Shown: positions 7,847-14,274, counted from the first letter of the stretch. The stretch is DNA of 14,274 bases from DATAOG01 sp046727895 (GCA_046727895.1 JBKPDM010000088.1:1-14274); one strand, 5' to 3'. The notes: generated by a model from the letters alone, not told the origin. Numbers and translations: made by a program.

Positions 7847-9064
7847 CTAGCGCTCGATCGCCTCGAGCAGGCCGCGCACGTAGCCGATGGCGCGGGCGGC
7901 ACAGGTCGGGCCGTCGGGCTCGTAGACGAACGGTTCGATCGAGCAGAGGCCGCGATAGCCCTCTCGGTGCAGCGCGGCGAGGATCGGCGCGAAGCGGAGC
8001 GTACCCTGGCCGGGGGCGCGGCGGTTGGGGTCGTTGAGGTGGATGTGCGCGACGTGGCCGGTCCGCAGCCAGCGCCCGATCAACTCGGGGATCGGGATGC
8101 TCTCGGCGTTGCCGGCGGCGCAGGTGTCGATCATGGTGCGCACCGCTGGCGAGCCGATCGCCAGGGCCAGCTCAGCGGCTTCCTCGACCGTGTTGATCAG
8201 CGGGGTCTCGCTCGGTGCCAGCGGCTCGATGCAATAGGTGACGCCCGCCTGCTCGGCGTCCGTCGCGATCGCGCCCTCGGCGACATTTTGGCGCGCGCGG
8301 GCGACCAGCTCGACCACGCGCCGGGTCCAGACGCACCAGTGGCCGAGCAGGCCGCCCGTGATCTGCGCGGTGACGAGCTGGTCACCGCGGCGGAAGCGAA
8401 ATGGCGTCAGGAGATCGAGGACGATGTGATCGTCGTTGCCGGTGAGCCGCGTGATCCGCTCCTCCGCGCCAGCCTCCACCACGCCCCGGACCACGTCGAG
8501 GGTGTGATAACGGTTGAACGGCGCGATCTTGATCGCGATCACGTTATCGAGCGCGGCGAAGCGGCGCCAGAACGAGGCCGCCAGAACGATGCCGCCGACC
8601 GCCGATTGCAGATAGAAGCCGATCACCGGAATGCGCCGGGCGACAGCCGTGCAATGGGCAATCAGCTCGTCTTCGGACGCGCCCTCGAGCGCGGCGAGAC
8701 TGAGCAGCCCGGCGTGATAGCCGAGGGCGAGCGCCGTGTCGGCCTCGCGAAGCGCCTGCTCGGTGCGGCCCACCAGGCCCGCGACCAGGAGCAGCGGCCG
8801 ATCGGCCCACTCGGCCGCAGTTTCGGCGGCCGTGCGTAGGACCGGCTCGTAGAGGCCCGCCGCGCGGATCGCGAACTGCGTCGTGTGCACGCCGACCGCC
8901 AGGCCCGAGACGCCTGCGTCGATGTAATAGCGGCTGAGCGCCCGTTGGCGGCGGAGGTCGAGCTCGCGCCTCGCATTCAGGGCCAGCGGGTGGGCCGGAA
9001 TCACGGCGCCCTGGCGCAGCGCGCCCAGAACCTCTGCCGGCAGGTCGCTGTGGTGCAAGCCCAT
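7847..9064 (-). CDS. Hybrid protein: DapA-family (DHDPS-like) aldolase joined to the C-terminal half of a sugar-phosphate-isomerase-like TIM barrel
   Basis: A 405-residue protein made of two unrelated halves. Residues 1 to about 252 match the long form of the dihydrodipicolinate synthase / N-acetylneuraminate lyase family. Tyr151 (IGFYLQSAVGG) sits at the catalytic tyrosine position and Lys179 (IAIKIAPF) at the Schiff-base lysine; TGNDDH (208-213) and GGLLGHW (237-243) are further family-like blocks. From about residue 268 the sequence becomes the second half of a xylose-isomerase-like (AP_endonuc_2) barrel. It keeps metal/active-site candidates Glu280 (CIEP), Asp313 (MIDT), His342 and Asp345 (IHLND), Arg348/349 and Glu377 (SIEP). 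The aldolase's usual C-terminal tail and the isomerase's N-terminal half are both missing. The join lies near 8260-8310. Either half may be inactive alone, and the protein may be a deletion fusion of two neighbouring genes. The ATG start is the only good one; the Shine-Dalgarno is weak. Likely cytoplasmic sugar or keto-acid catabolism. Confidence 0.8.
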   Translation of the reverse strand: MGLHHSDLPAEVLGALRQGAVIPAHPLALNARRELDLRRQRALSRYYIDAGVSGLAVGVHTTQFAIRAAGLYEPVLRTAAETAAEWADRPLLLVAGLVGRTEQALREADTALALGYHAGLLSLAALEGASEDELIAHCTAVARRIPVIGFYLQSAVGGIVLAASFWRRFAALDNVIAIKIAPFNRYHTLDVVRGVVEAGAEERITRLTGNDDHIVLDLLTPFRFRRGDQLVTAQITGGLLGHWCVWTRRVVELVARARQNVAEGAIATDAEQAGVTYCIEPLAPSETPLINTVEEAAELALAIGSPAVRTMIDTCAAGNAESIPIPELIGRWLRTGHVAHIHLNDPNRRAPGQGTLRFAPILAALHREGYRGLCSIEPFVYEPDGPTCAARAIGYVRGLLEAIER

Positions 9065-9132
9065 TGGCGGTTCACGTTCCGGGATTGGCCCCCGCTGTCC
9101 GAGCGAGCCTCGCGAGGCGGCCCCGCGCTGTC

Positions 9133-9172
9133 AAGAAGCAGACGAGCCACCCGGGTCGCCCCGAGTGGCTCG
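9133..9172 (-). terminator. Rho-independent terminator of the DUF1127 gene
   Basis: An 8-bp perfect outer stem (CGAGCCAC 9143-9150 with GTGGCTCG 9165-9172), one mismatch, then a 4-bp inner stem (9152-9155 with 9160-9163) and a 4-nt loop. On the minus strand the hairpin is followed by the T-rich stretch TCTGCTTCTT (9133-9142). It lies 47 nt past the DUF1127 stop, and past it comes the aldolase/isomerase gene on the same strand, so the two are probably separate transcripts. Confidence 0.75.
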
Positions 9173-9218
9173 TTGGGAGAAGATCAGATGGAAGGGCCGG
9201 GCCGGTGCCGGCGGGGGC

Positions 9219-9626
9219 TTACCCCATACGCGCGATCTGCGGGATGTCGCGACGATTGAGGCCGAGCTCGTTCAGCTCCTGGTCGCTGCAGTCCATCAGC
9301 TCGCGATAGATCTGCGCCTGCTTGCGCCGGTGGACACGCCAGGTCTGAACCCGCTCGATCAGGGCGCCGAGCGCCAGGACGAACGCCGCATCCTTGGGCG
9401 GGCTTCGCCACGGGTCGCTCTGCTTCGCGAAGGCGGGAAGATCCGCGCGCGTGGTGCCGATGTCCTCGAGGGCGCGATCGCTCAAGCGCATCAGCTCGTG
9501 CCTGGTGTACAGGTTGCGCAGCCAGAGCACGAGACCGCCGGCGAGCTTCGCCGCCATGCGGCCGGCCGGGCTCTCAGGGACGCTGCTGGTGTTCTCGGTG
9601 GTGTGGTCTTTCGCTACGGTAACCAT
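9219..9626 (-). CDS. Small protein with two tandem DUF1127 (YjiS-like) units
   Basis: A 135-residue protein. After a polar N-terminus (1-23) there are two copies of the DUF1127 pattern: an amphipathic Arg/Trp-rich helix, then LSDxxLxDIGxxRxDLP. Unit 1 spans about 28-66 (WLRNLYTRHELMRLSDRAL, then EDIGTTRADLP). Unit 2 spans about 88-133 (WRVHRRKQAQIYRELMDCSD, then ELNELGLNRRDIP). Single-unit DUF1127 proteins of about 45-70 residues are common in alphaproteobacteria. Some are small basic proteins linked to RNA turnover and stress or nutrient adaptation, so this role is by family analogy only. The start is decided by AGGAGG (9635-9640) 8 nt before the ATG, the best ribosome site in the window. 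The same frame is open far upstream, but that part lies over the cyclase gene and is not coding. A terminator follows 47 nt downstream. Confidence 0.85.
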   Translation of the reverse strand: MVTVAKDHTTENTSSVPESPAGRMAAKLAGGLVLWLRNLYTRHELMRLSDRALEDIGTTRADLPAFAKQSDPWRSPPKDAAFVLALGALIERVQTWRVHRRKQAQIYRELMDCSDQELNELGLNRRDIPQIARMG

Positions 9627-9632
9627 CGTAAA

Positions 9633-9655
9633 AACCTCCTTTTCAGGTTGGAGGG
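9633..9655 (-). promoter_or_regulatory. Possible Shine-Dalgarno-masking leader of the DUF1127 gene
   Basis: On the minus strand CCTCC (9650-9654) can pair perfectly with GGAGG of the Shine-Dalgarno (9635-9639) across a 10-nt loop. Alternatively AACCT (9645-9649) can pair with AGGTT (9633-9637), which also covers part of it. Either fold would hide the ribosome site. The pairing is directly visible; regulation through it is only a suggestion. Confidence 0.3.
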
Positions 9656-9725
9656 AACCAAAGTTCGATGGGTCTACCGAGCATTGAGATAGGGTCACCC
9701 GTTCCCGTTTTGATCTGCGAATATT

Positions 9726-9740
9726 GCAATGCAGCATTGC
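9726..9740. promoter_or_regulatory. 15-bp perfect palindrome, candidate operator upstream of the DUF1127 gene
   Basis: GCAATGC and GCATTGC flank a single central base, 100 nt upstream of the DUF1127 start. On the minus strand it falls between a TTGGCG (-35-like) and a TATTCG (weak -10-like) hexamer 16 nt apart. That would be a typical operator place, but the promoter match is poor. The bases beyond the arms do not continue the symmetry. Confidence 0.35.
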
Positions 9741-9873
9741 GCCAATCTCCGGGAAGCGGCGAGATTTTTCGTCGCAGCGCCACCCTTCGATCATGCAACG
9801 CAGCAAAATCGGCCCTTCCCGCTGTTGACGGGCTTGAGGCCGGGACGGGCCGGAACGGCGACTTGTGGCAGTG

Positions 9874-10980
9874 TTAGGCCAGCTGATCGAGGAGCGTCTT
9901 GGCGTCCATGAGGTCGGCGGTGTCGAATCCCTCGGTGAACCAGTCATACACCGGCGCGAGGAGGTCGTAAGCCTGGGCGCGCTCGCGCTGATCGCGCCAA
10001 AGCCGGGCGAGGCTCGTCGCGGCGCGCAGCTCCCAGGATTTGGCCTGCTGGCTCCGCGCGATATCGATCGCCAGCTGTAGCCACGTTGTCGCTTCGGCTT
10101 GTTCGCCGGTCTCGGCCAGAGCGATCCCCCGCAGCCGGTGCAGCTCCGCCTGATAGTGGCACTCGCCGCTTTGAGCGGCGATTTGGCTCGCCCGATCCAA
10201 CGCGGTGAGGGCGTCGTCGAACTGCCGGGCCTTGACGTGGGCTTCCGCAATGACACCGAGCCACTGAGTTTCCTGTAAGTGCGCCCCAACCCCGTTCCAG
10301 GCGGCGAGGCCGGCACGAAGCTCTGCCATGCCCTCCGCCTGCTGACCGAGGCCGACCAGGGCAAAGCCCCGGCACAAGGTTCCGGACCCGAGCACCTGCG
10401 GCAGGTGATGCTCGCGCGCGAGAGCGATAGCTGCCTCGGATCGAGTTCGCGCCGCATCAAACTCGCCGCGCAAGCCGTGCAGACCCGCCGCGAAGTGCAG
10501 GGGGACAGCGGTGTTGCGGGGCTGCGCGAGGCGGCGGCCAAGGTCCACGGCCGCGTTCATTATCTCCAAAGCTTGGTCCGGGGCGCCGAGGAGCCATAGT
10601 GCCCAGGCCAGGTAGACTCGGCAAAAGACACCGGGATGCTCCCCATAGAGCCATGCCTGCGCACGGTGTTCGCCCAGGTTCTCGACCGCTCCCTCGAGCG
10701 CGATGCCGCGCTTGAGCTGTTCCGCTGCATCCGCGAGATGTCCAAGGAAAAACATCGCGCTCCCGAGAGCGCGGCACGCATGGGCACGGCGGAGCAGTGC
10801 CCCCCGGTCGTCGGCGAGCACAACCAGCCGCTTCGCGAGATCATGGGCCCGCGGGCTCCCCCCGTAGAAAGTAGCAATTCCACAGGCCGCGCAGCACTGG
10901 AAAGAGCTCGGCCGATCGGCCGAGTTGCTCGCACAGGGCCCAGGCCCGGTTGTAGGTCCGTCCAACCTCCGGAGCTGCAT
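9874..10980 (-). pseudogene. TPR-like C-terminal fragment (fourth piece of the broken gene)
   Basis: Meaningful from about 10863 (RAHDLAKRLVVLADD) to the natural family-like end (MDAKTLLDQLA, stop TAA at 9874). The stretch back to ATG 10980 is read in the wrong frame. It is a run of helical repeats rich in Ala/Leu/Arg with TPR-like spacing, for example FDAARTRSEAAIALA, GMAELRAGLAAW and FDDALTALDRASQIA. Such repeats bind partner proteins in STAND-like regulators. No further frame break is visible in this piece. Confidence 0.55.
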
Positions 10981-11527
10981 AGCCCTTGGCTGCCATCAGC
11001 GGGCCGCCGATAGCTATCCGGAGCGCGAGTTCCTGCTCAAGGGCCTCAGGCGCGTCGGGTAGTGTACCGATCAGCTCGAGCCCTTTGCCGAGGTGAGCGA
11101 TCGCTTCTAGGTTGGCGGAGCGTCCCGCGGCCAGCTCGCCGGCACGGTGCCAATACGGGATCGCCCGCGCTGCGAGACCCGCCTCTGTCAGATGGTGGGC
11201 CACAACTTCTGGCTGAGCCATTCCAGCGTCTGGGAACTGCTCTTCGAGCACCTGGGCGATGCGGGCGTGGAGCTGCTGGCGCTTCGACCTGAGGAGTGAT
11301 TGGTAAGCCGCGTCGTAGACCAGGGCATGCTTGAAGCTATAGGTGGCCTCGGGCGGGGTGCCGCGGCGGAAGATCAGCTCGGACGAGACCAGCTGGTCGA
11401 GGGCGGCATTGAGGTCGGTCGCGGTGAGGGGCGAGACAGCAGCAAGAAGCTCGTGGGAGAACTCGCGACCGATGGCGGCGGCCGTCTGGGCGACCTCCTT
11501 GACCGGAGCCAAGCGATCCAGACGCGC
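10841..11527 (-). pseudogene. ATPase C-terminus / TPR start fragment (third piece of the broken gene)
   Basis: Begins at ARLDRLAPVKEVAQ, the normal continuation of the ATPase domain after the 7-nt loss. It runs through AAIGREFSHELLAA, YSFKHALVYDAAYQSLL and VVAHHLTEAG, typical of the winged-helix/TPR junction of these proteins. It ends LWNCYFLRGE before the next frameshift, with a premature TGA at 10841. It has no start codon of its own that makes sense. Confidence 0.6.
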
Positions 11528-12963
11528 GCGTCGTGTAGGGTCGCCGGGATCGCGAGGGGCGGCAGCGGGCCCGCGAGCTCGTACCGGTCGCCGGCATCCC
11601 GCAAGAGCCTGGATTCCACCACCGTCTTGGTCAGTTCCTCGACGAACAGAGGCACGCCGTCGGTCTTCGTGACGATCTGCTCGACCACCTCGGCGGGCAA
11701 CGCCTTGCCGTCCGTGAGCCGCTCGACGATCGCCGCGCCCTGCCGCCGGCCGAGTCGATTCAGCGGCAAGAGAGTGACATGACCTCGGCCGGCCCACGGC
11801 GGGTTGAACTCCGGTCGGAAGGTGAGCACAACCAGAACAGGCAGACCGCGAACCTGCTCAACCAGGAGATCAAGCAGCTCCAGGGTCGAGGGGTCGACCC
11901 AGTGCACGTCCTCGTACAGCTCGAGCACGGGGCGCTCGCGCGCAAGGCCGGCCAGCTGGTCGATCAGGATCTCGATCGTGCGCTGCTTTTGTCGCTGCGG
12001 GCTTAGGTTGAGGTTCGGGTAGTGGCCCGCCGGGATGCCCAACAGCACAGCGAGGAGCGGTACGGCTTCGTCCAGCTGCTCTCCGGCCTTTCGCAGTAGT
12101 GCCGTCAGCTTGGCGAGCCTGGCCTCCGGCTTGTCATCGGGCGCGAAAGCCGCCGCTCGCTCCAGCTGTGTGATGATCGGATAGAGCGCGCTGTTGGTGT
12201 GGTAGGGCGAGCAGTAATGGCTGAGCGGGGTGTAGGGCTCGTCGCCGAGACGCTCGCGCACCGCCCGGATCAGGCGGGACTTGCCGATGCCGGGCTCGCC
12301 CGAGAGGAGCGCGATCTGCCCGTCGCCGTCCCTCGCCCAGCTCCAGCGTTCCAGCAGAATGCCGAGCTCGTGCTCGCGGCCCACCAGCGGAGCGAGGCGC
12401 TCGCCATGGAGTGCCTCGAAGCGATCCTCGACCCGGCTTTCGCCGGCGACCCGGAAAGCTGCCAAAGGCGCGGTGAAGCCCTTGAGACGCTGAGGCCCGA
12501 GGTCGGTCAGCTCGAACAGGCCACCCACGAGCCGGCGTGTGGCCTGGCTGATCACGACGCTCCCCGCATCGGCCAAAGACTGCAATCGTGCTGCGAGGTT
12601 CGGCGTCTCGCCGACCACCGCCTGCTCCTGCGCCGAGCCCTCGCCGATCAGTTCCCCGACCATCACCAGGCCGGTCGCGATGCCAACCCGCGCCGCAAGC
12701 GGGCGGCTGGCGGCCGTGAGCGCGCCCACCGTTTGGACCAGGGCGAGACCGGCCCGGACCGCGCGCTCGGCGTCGTCCTCGTGGGCCTGCGGCCAGCCGA
12801 AGTAGGTGAGCATGCCGTCACCCATGTACTTGGCGACATGGCCACCCCAGCTCTCGATCGTCCGGGCACAGCTGGAGTGATAGGCGCGGATCAGCCCACC
12901 CATGTCCTCGGGGTCGAGGCGCGCCGCGAGTTCGGTCGAGCCGACCAGGTCGCAGAACAGCAC
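11374..12963 (-). CDS. Class III adenylate/guanylate cyclase plus AAA ATPase fragment (second piece of the broken gene)
   Basis: The frame opens at GTG 12963, with the catalytic domain at residues 1 to about 165. FCDLVGST gives metal ligand Asp5 and KYMGDGML gives Asp49, with Lys45 at the purine-contact position. VVGETPNLAARL carries the Asn and Arg used in the transition state, so catalytic residues look intact. An NTPase domain follows: LVGREHELGILLERW, Walker A GEPGIGKS, and a Walker-B-like VLELYEDVHWVDPSTLELLD. The frame is true up to LHD (codons ending at 11530); the last ~50 codons to 11374 are out of frame and meaningless. Would make cyclic nucleotide from NTP in the cytoplasm if expressed. 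The start shown omits ERRQLT, which lies just upstream in the same frame. Confidence 0.65.
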   Translation of the reverse strand: MLFCDLVGSTELAARLDPEDMGGLIRAYHSSCARTIESWGGHVAKYMGDGMLTYFGWPQAHEDDAERAVRAGLALVQTVGALTAASRPLAARVGIATGLVMVGELIGEGSAQEQAVVGETPNLAARLQSLADAGSVVISQATRRLVGGLFELTDLGPQRLKGFTAPLAAFRVAGESRVEDRFEALHGERLAPLVGREHELGILLERWSWARDGDGQIALLSGEPGIGKSRLIRAVRERLGDEPYTPLSHYCSPYHTNSALYPIITQLERAAAFAPDDKPEARLAKLTALLRKAGEQLDEAVPLLAVLLGIPAGHYPNLNLSPQRQKQRTIEILIDQLAGLARERPVLELYEDVHWVDPSTLELLDLLVEQVRGLPVLVVLTFRPEFNPPWAGRGHVTLLPLNRLGRRQGAAIVERLTDGKALPAEVVEQIVTKTDGVPLFVEELTKTVVESRLLRDAGDRYELAGPLPPLAIPATLHDARVWIAWLRSRRSPRRPPPSVASSPTSFLLLSRPSPRPTSMPPSTSWSRPS

Positions 12964-12965
12964 GG

Positions 12966-13208
12966 TCAGCTGCCGGCGCTCGGCCTCGGTCCGCGCGGGT
13001 GCGGCTCGGACCGTTGTGGTTTCGTCAGCCGGGTGAGCGCTGCGATCGCTTTGAGCAATCTCTTGCGGTGCCCGAGCGAGGCGATCCCGAGCTCCTTCAG
13101 GTCCTCGGTGGTCAGGGATCGGAGAATGTCGACATCAATGTCGTTCTCGCGGAAGGCCTGGTCGTAGCGTTCCAGCCCCAGCTCCCGAAGCCAAGCCGCC
13201 ATGTCCAC
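12966..13208 (-). CDS. SAM-domain fragment (first piece of the broken cyclase gene)
   Basis: An 80-codon open frame. Residues 1-60 form a SAM domain of the kind at the N-terminus of these cyclases: AAWLRELGLERYDQAF, then DIDVDILRSLTTEDLKELGI and GHRKRLLKAIAAL. The translation loses family character after about residue 62 and stops at 12966, two bases before a GTG in the cyclase frame. It could be translated alone and coupled to the next piece. The conserved ERRQLT that normally opens the cyclase domain lies upstream of that GTG in the other frame, which favours an ancestral single gene. Confidence 0.5.
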   Translation of the reverse strand: MDMAAWLRELGLERYDQAFRENDIDVDILRSLTTEDLKELGIASLGHRKRLLKAIAALTRLTKPQRSEPHPRGPRPSAGS

Positions 13209-13221
13209 GCCTGCGCCCTCC
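13206..13221 (-). promoter_or_regulatory. Ribosome-binding site that fixes a GTG start for the SAM-cyclase gene
   Basis: GGAGG (13217-13221) lies 8 nt before GTG (13206-13208), giving a protein that begins MDMAAWLREL, as family members typically do. The ATG two codons later would be 14 nt from the same site, and an upstream GTG at 13238 has no such site. Confidence 0.55.
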
Positions 13222-13341
13222 GCCCGTCCGTCGGGCACGCTCGGCCGTCAGTCTACCGCAGAGTCTAGCGGCGTGCGCCAAGCAATGCCATCGAGCGGCA
13301 GGCCGGGACGGCGCGTTACCGACGCCGATGGTTGGGAGGGA

Positions 13342-14151
13342 TCAGGCGCTGGCGGCGTCGCGACCGGGCGTCACGGCCTGGCCCGCCCGCCGCCGGCGGG
13401 CGGCGGCGTAGGTGGCGTCGTCGGCCGACATTTCGGCGACCCAGGGGTAGGCCTCGCGCTCCTCGCCGACGTACCCCAGGTTGTGCACGGTTTCGCTGCG
13501 CGCGACCTCCTGTGGCCGCCGGTAGAGCGTGCCGAAGACGCGGTCCCAGATGAAGCTGGTGATGCCGAAGTTGCCCTGCTCGCTGTGGAAGTGGTGGGCG
13601 AGGTGGTGCTTCTTGAGGGTCCGCAGCCATTCCCAGCGGGGCGTGAACGGCAGGTGCTGGACGCAGTGGCAGAACTCGTAGAGCGAGAACAGGGTGAGCG
13701 CGGTGGCGAACGCGGCCGCCCCGCCGGCGGGGCCGCCGATCAGCCAGCCGACCGGGGTCGCGATGACGAAGATGGTCGGCAGCGTCGTGTACAGCGCGCC
13801 GAACAGCACCGCGAGGTCGTTCGGGTTCTGGTGGTGATCGTAGTGGATCCGCTTCCAGAGCGCCGCGGTCGCCTTGTGCCGGTACAGGAATCGGGAATGC
13901 AGGACGTAGCGATGCATCAGATATTCGACCAGCGGATAGATCAGAACGATGACCAGGGTGGCGAGAAGGGGCGGCCCGGAGGTCTCGGCGAACCTGAGGG
14001 CGAGCCAGAGACCGGCGCCGGCGAGGCCGAGGTAGCTCAGAATCGAGTGATGGGTGAAGTAGGCGACCAGAAGCTCACCGAGCGTCATCTTGTTCAGATA
14101 GTACTTGCGCCCGGCCCAGGGGCCCCAGCGTACCGCCATGTTCCACCCCAT
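13342..14151 (-). CDS. Fatty acid hydroxylase superfamily (sterol desaturase-like) membrane di-iron protein
   Basis: A 269-residue integral membrane protein from the chosen start. It carries the histidine clusters of the FA_hydroxylase family: HRYVLH (80-85), HYDHH (103-107), HCVQH (162-166) and HHLAHHFH (182-189), then NFGITSFIWDRVFGT (194-208). These histidines bind two irons that activate O2 for hydroxylation or desaturation of a lipid. The substrate (fatty acyl chain, sphingolipid, sterol-like or carotenoid) cannot be told. Hydrophobic segments lie at about 27-53, 61-79, 117-139 and 143-160. Start choice is uncertain: the frame opens at TTG 14223, but that codon overlaps a promoter-like box and has no ribosome site. 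ATG 14151 and ATG 14139 (before AVRWGPW) are both possible, and neither has a strong Shine-Dalgarno. The C-terminal ~25 residues are Ala/Arg-rich and unconserved in look. Confidence 0.85.
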   Translation of the reverse strand: MGWNMAVRWGPWAGRKYYLNKMTLGELLVAYFTHHSILSYLGLAGAGLWLALRFAETSGPPLLATLVIVLIYPLVEYLMHRYVLHSRFLYRHKATAALWKRIHYDHHQNPNDLAVLFGALYTTLPTIFVIATPVGWLIGGPAGGAAAFATALTLFSLYEFCHCVQHLPFTPRWEWLRTLKKHHLAHHFHSEQGNFGITSFIWDRVFGTLYRRPQEVARSETVHNLGYVGEEREAYPWVAEMSADDATYAAARRRRAGQAVTPGRDAASA

Positions 14152-14194
14152 CGTGGCATGCGCCGCCCGAAGCTGGTGCGGCGGTGGTGCCCAT

Positions 14195-14223
14195 AAGTTA
14201 AGAGAGAGGCGGGGTGAGAACAA
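14195..14223 (-). promoter_or_regulatory. Candidate promoter of the hydroxylase gene
   Basis: On the minus strand TTGTTC (14218-14223) and TAACTT (14195-14200) are separated by exactly 17 nt. Transcription would begin about 35 nt before ATG 14151. Each hexamer matches the consensus at only about half its positions. Confidence 0.3.
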
Positions 14224-14231
14224 GAACGTCG

Positions 14232-14274
14232 ATGAAAACCCGCGCCGTTCGGTCCGTGCCGAGCAGGGTGGTGG
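14232..14274 (+). CDS. Possible start of a divergent gene running off the window
   Basis: An ATG at 14232 opens a frame (MKTRAVRSVPSRVV) that continues past the right edge, divergent from the hydroxylase gene. GGGGTGAG at 14211-14218 is a distant ribosome site (about 14 nt). Fourteen codons are too few to recognise a product. Confidence 0.15.
   Translation, partial: MKTRAVRSVPSRVV

Larger units (their letters stand above)
9874..13208 (-). pseudogene. SAM domain - class III nucleotidyl cyclase - AAA ATPase - TPR signalling protein, broken by three frameshifts
   Basis: Four consecutive minus-strand frames together cover, in the right order and over the expected length (about 1110 codons), one large cyclase of a type common in alphaproteobacteria. 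The order is SAM domain, cyclase homology domain, NTPase with Walker motifs, TPR-like helices. Break 1 lies between about 13035 and 12990, in the SAM-cyclase linker (frame shift, exact base unknown). Break 2 is at 11528-11529: family members read LHDSLMARLDRL, but here LHD is followed by only two bases before ARLDRL, a loss of 7 nt. Break 3 is near 10848-10863, an extra base beside a six-G run, where LWNCYFLRGE should lead into RAHDLA. Protein character is good on both sides of every break, so the damage is recent or an assembly error. The 7-nt loss is hard to explain as a homopolymer read error. Start chosen at GTG 13208 (see that site). The 133-nt gap to the upstream hydroxylase gene shows no clear promoter. 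Confidence 0.78.

Noticed and set aside
9627..10541. Upstream extension of the DUF1127 frame across the cyclase C-terminus
   Set aside because: Lies over the TPR fragment in another frame, is Ser/Arg/Pro-rich, and the strongest ribosome site in the window sits at 9635-9640.
12199..14196. Long plus-strand frames opposite the cyclase and hydroxylase genes
   Set aside because: Shadows of well-recognised minus-strand families; compositionally biased with no motifs.
14152..14223. TTG at 14223 as the hydroxylase start
   Set aside because: No ribosome site, overlaps a -35-like box, and the extra 24 residues look unlike a membrane-protein N-terminus.
1..14274. CRISPR array, insertion sequence, prophage or toxin-antitoxin pair
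   Set aside because: No regularly spaced repeats, terminal inverted repeats, transposase or integrase motifs, or paired small overlapping genes were seen on either strand.

Overview
The window is a GC-rich bacterial chromosome segment with no phage, IS element, CRISPR array, tRNA or rRNA visible. Long open frames on both strands of every real gene (a product of high GC), DUF1127 domains, a dimethylglycine-dehydrogenase-like enzyme and a SAM-cyclase-AAA-TPR gene all point to an alphaproteobacterium, perhaps Rhodospirillales or Hyphomicrobiales-like. This placement is inference. Six genes look intact, one large gene is broken, and nearly everything is on the minus strand except one central gene.

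Layout, left to right. Positions 1-640 hold no recognisable gene and are more AT-rich. Two back-to-back perfect hairpins (641-683) sit at the 3' end of a flavoenzyme gene (683-3118, minus) with DAO, FAO_M, GCV_T and GCV_T_C domains, a likely N,N-dimethylglycine/sarcosine-type dehydrogenase. Upstream of it, same strand, is a 1081-residue secreted protein (3212-6457) with seven FG-GAP-like propeller blades followed by a gluzincin-like module whose HExxH motif reads HQLFH. A plus-strand gene (6794-7768) encodes an ATP-grasp-like protein of unknown substrate. It converges on a minus-strand gene (7847-9064) that joins most of a DapA-family aldolase to the C-terminal half of a sugar-phosphate-isomerase-type barrel. 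A small protein with two DUF1127 units follows (9219-9626), with a strong Shine-Dalgarno and a good rho-independent terminator (9143-9172). Next is a SAM domain / class III nucleotidyl cyclase / AAA ATPase / TPR gene (9874-13208) broken by three frameshifts, one of them explained by a 7-nt deletion. Last is a membrane di-iron fatty acid hydroxylase family protein (13342-14151).

The genes do not form one pathway. The flavoenzyme feeds methyl-group (glycine betaine/dimethylglycine) catabolism, the aldolase-isomerase hybrid suggests sugar or keto-acid catabolism, and the hydroxylase suggests membrane-lipid modification. The cyclase would have been a signalling ATPase but is probably decayed. No multi-gene defence or biosynthetic system was found. 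The most unusual objects are the aldolase/isomerase hybrid, the propeller protein with an altered zinc-protease motif, the tandem DUF1127 protein and the triply frameshifted cyclase. Family assignments come from recognising motifs by eye; no database search was run.
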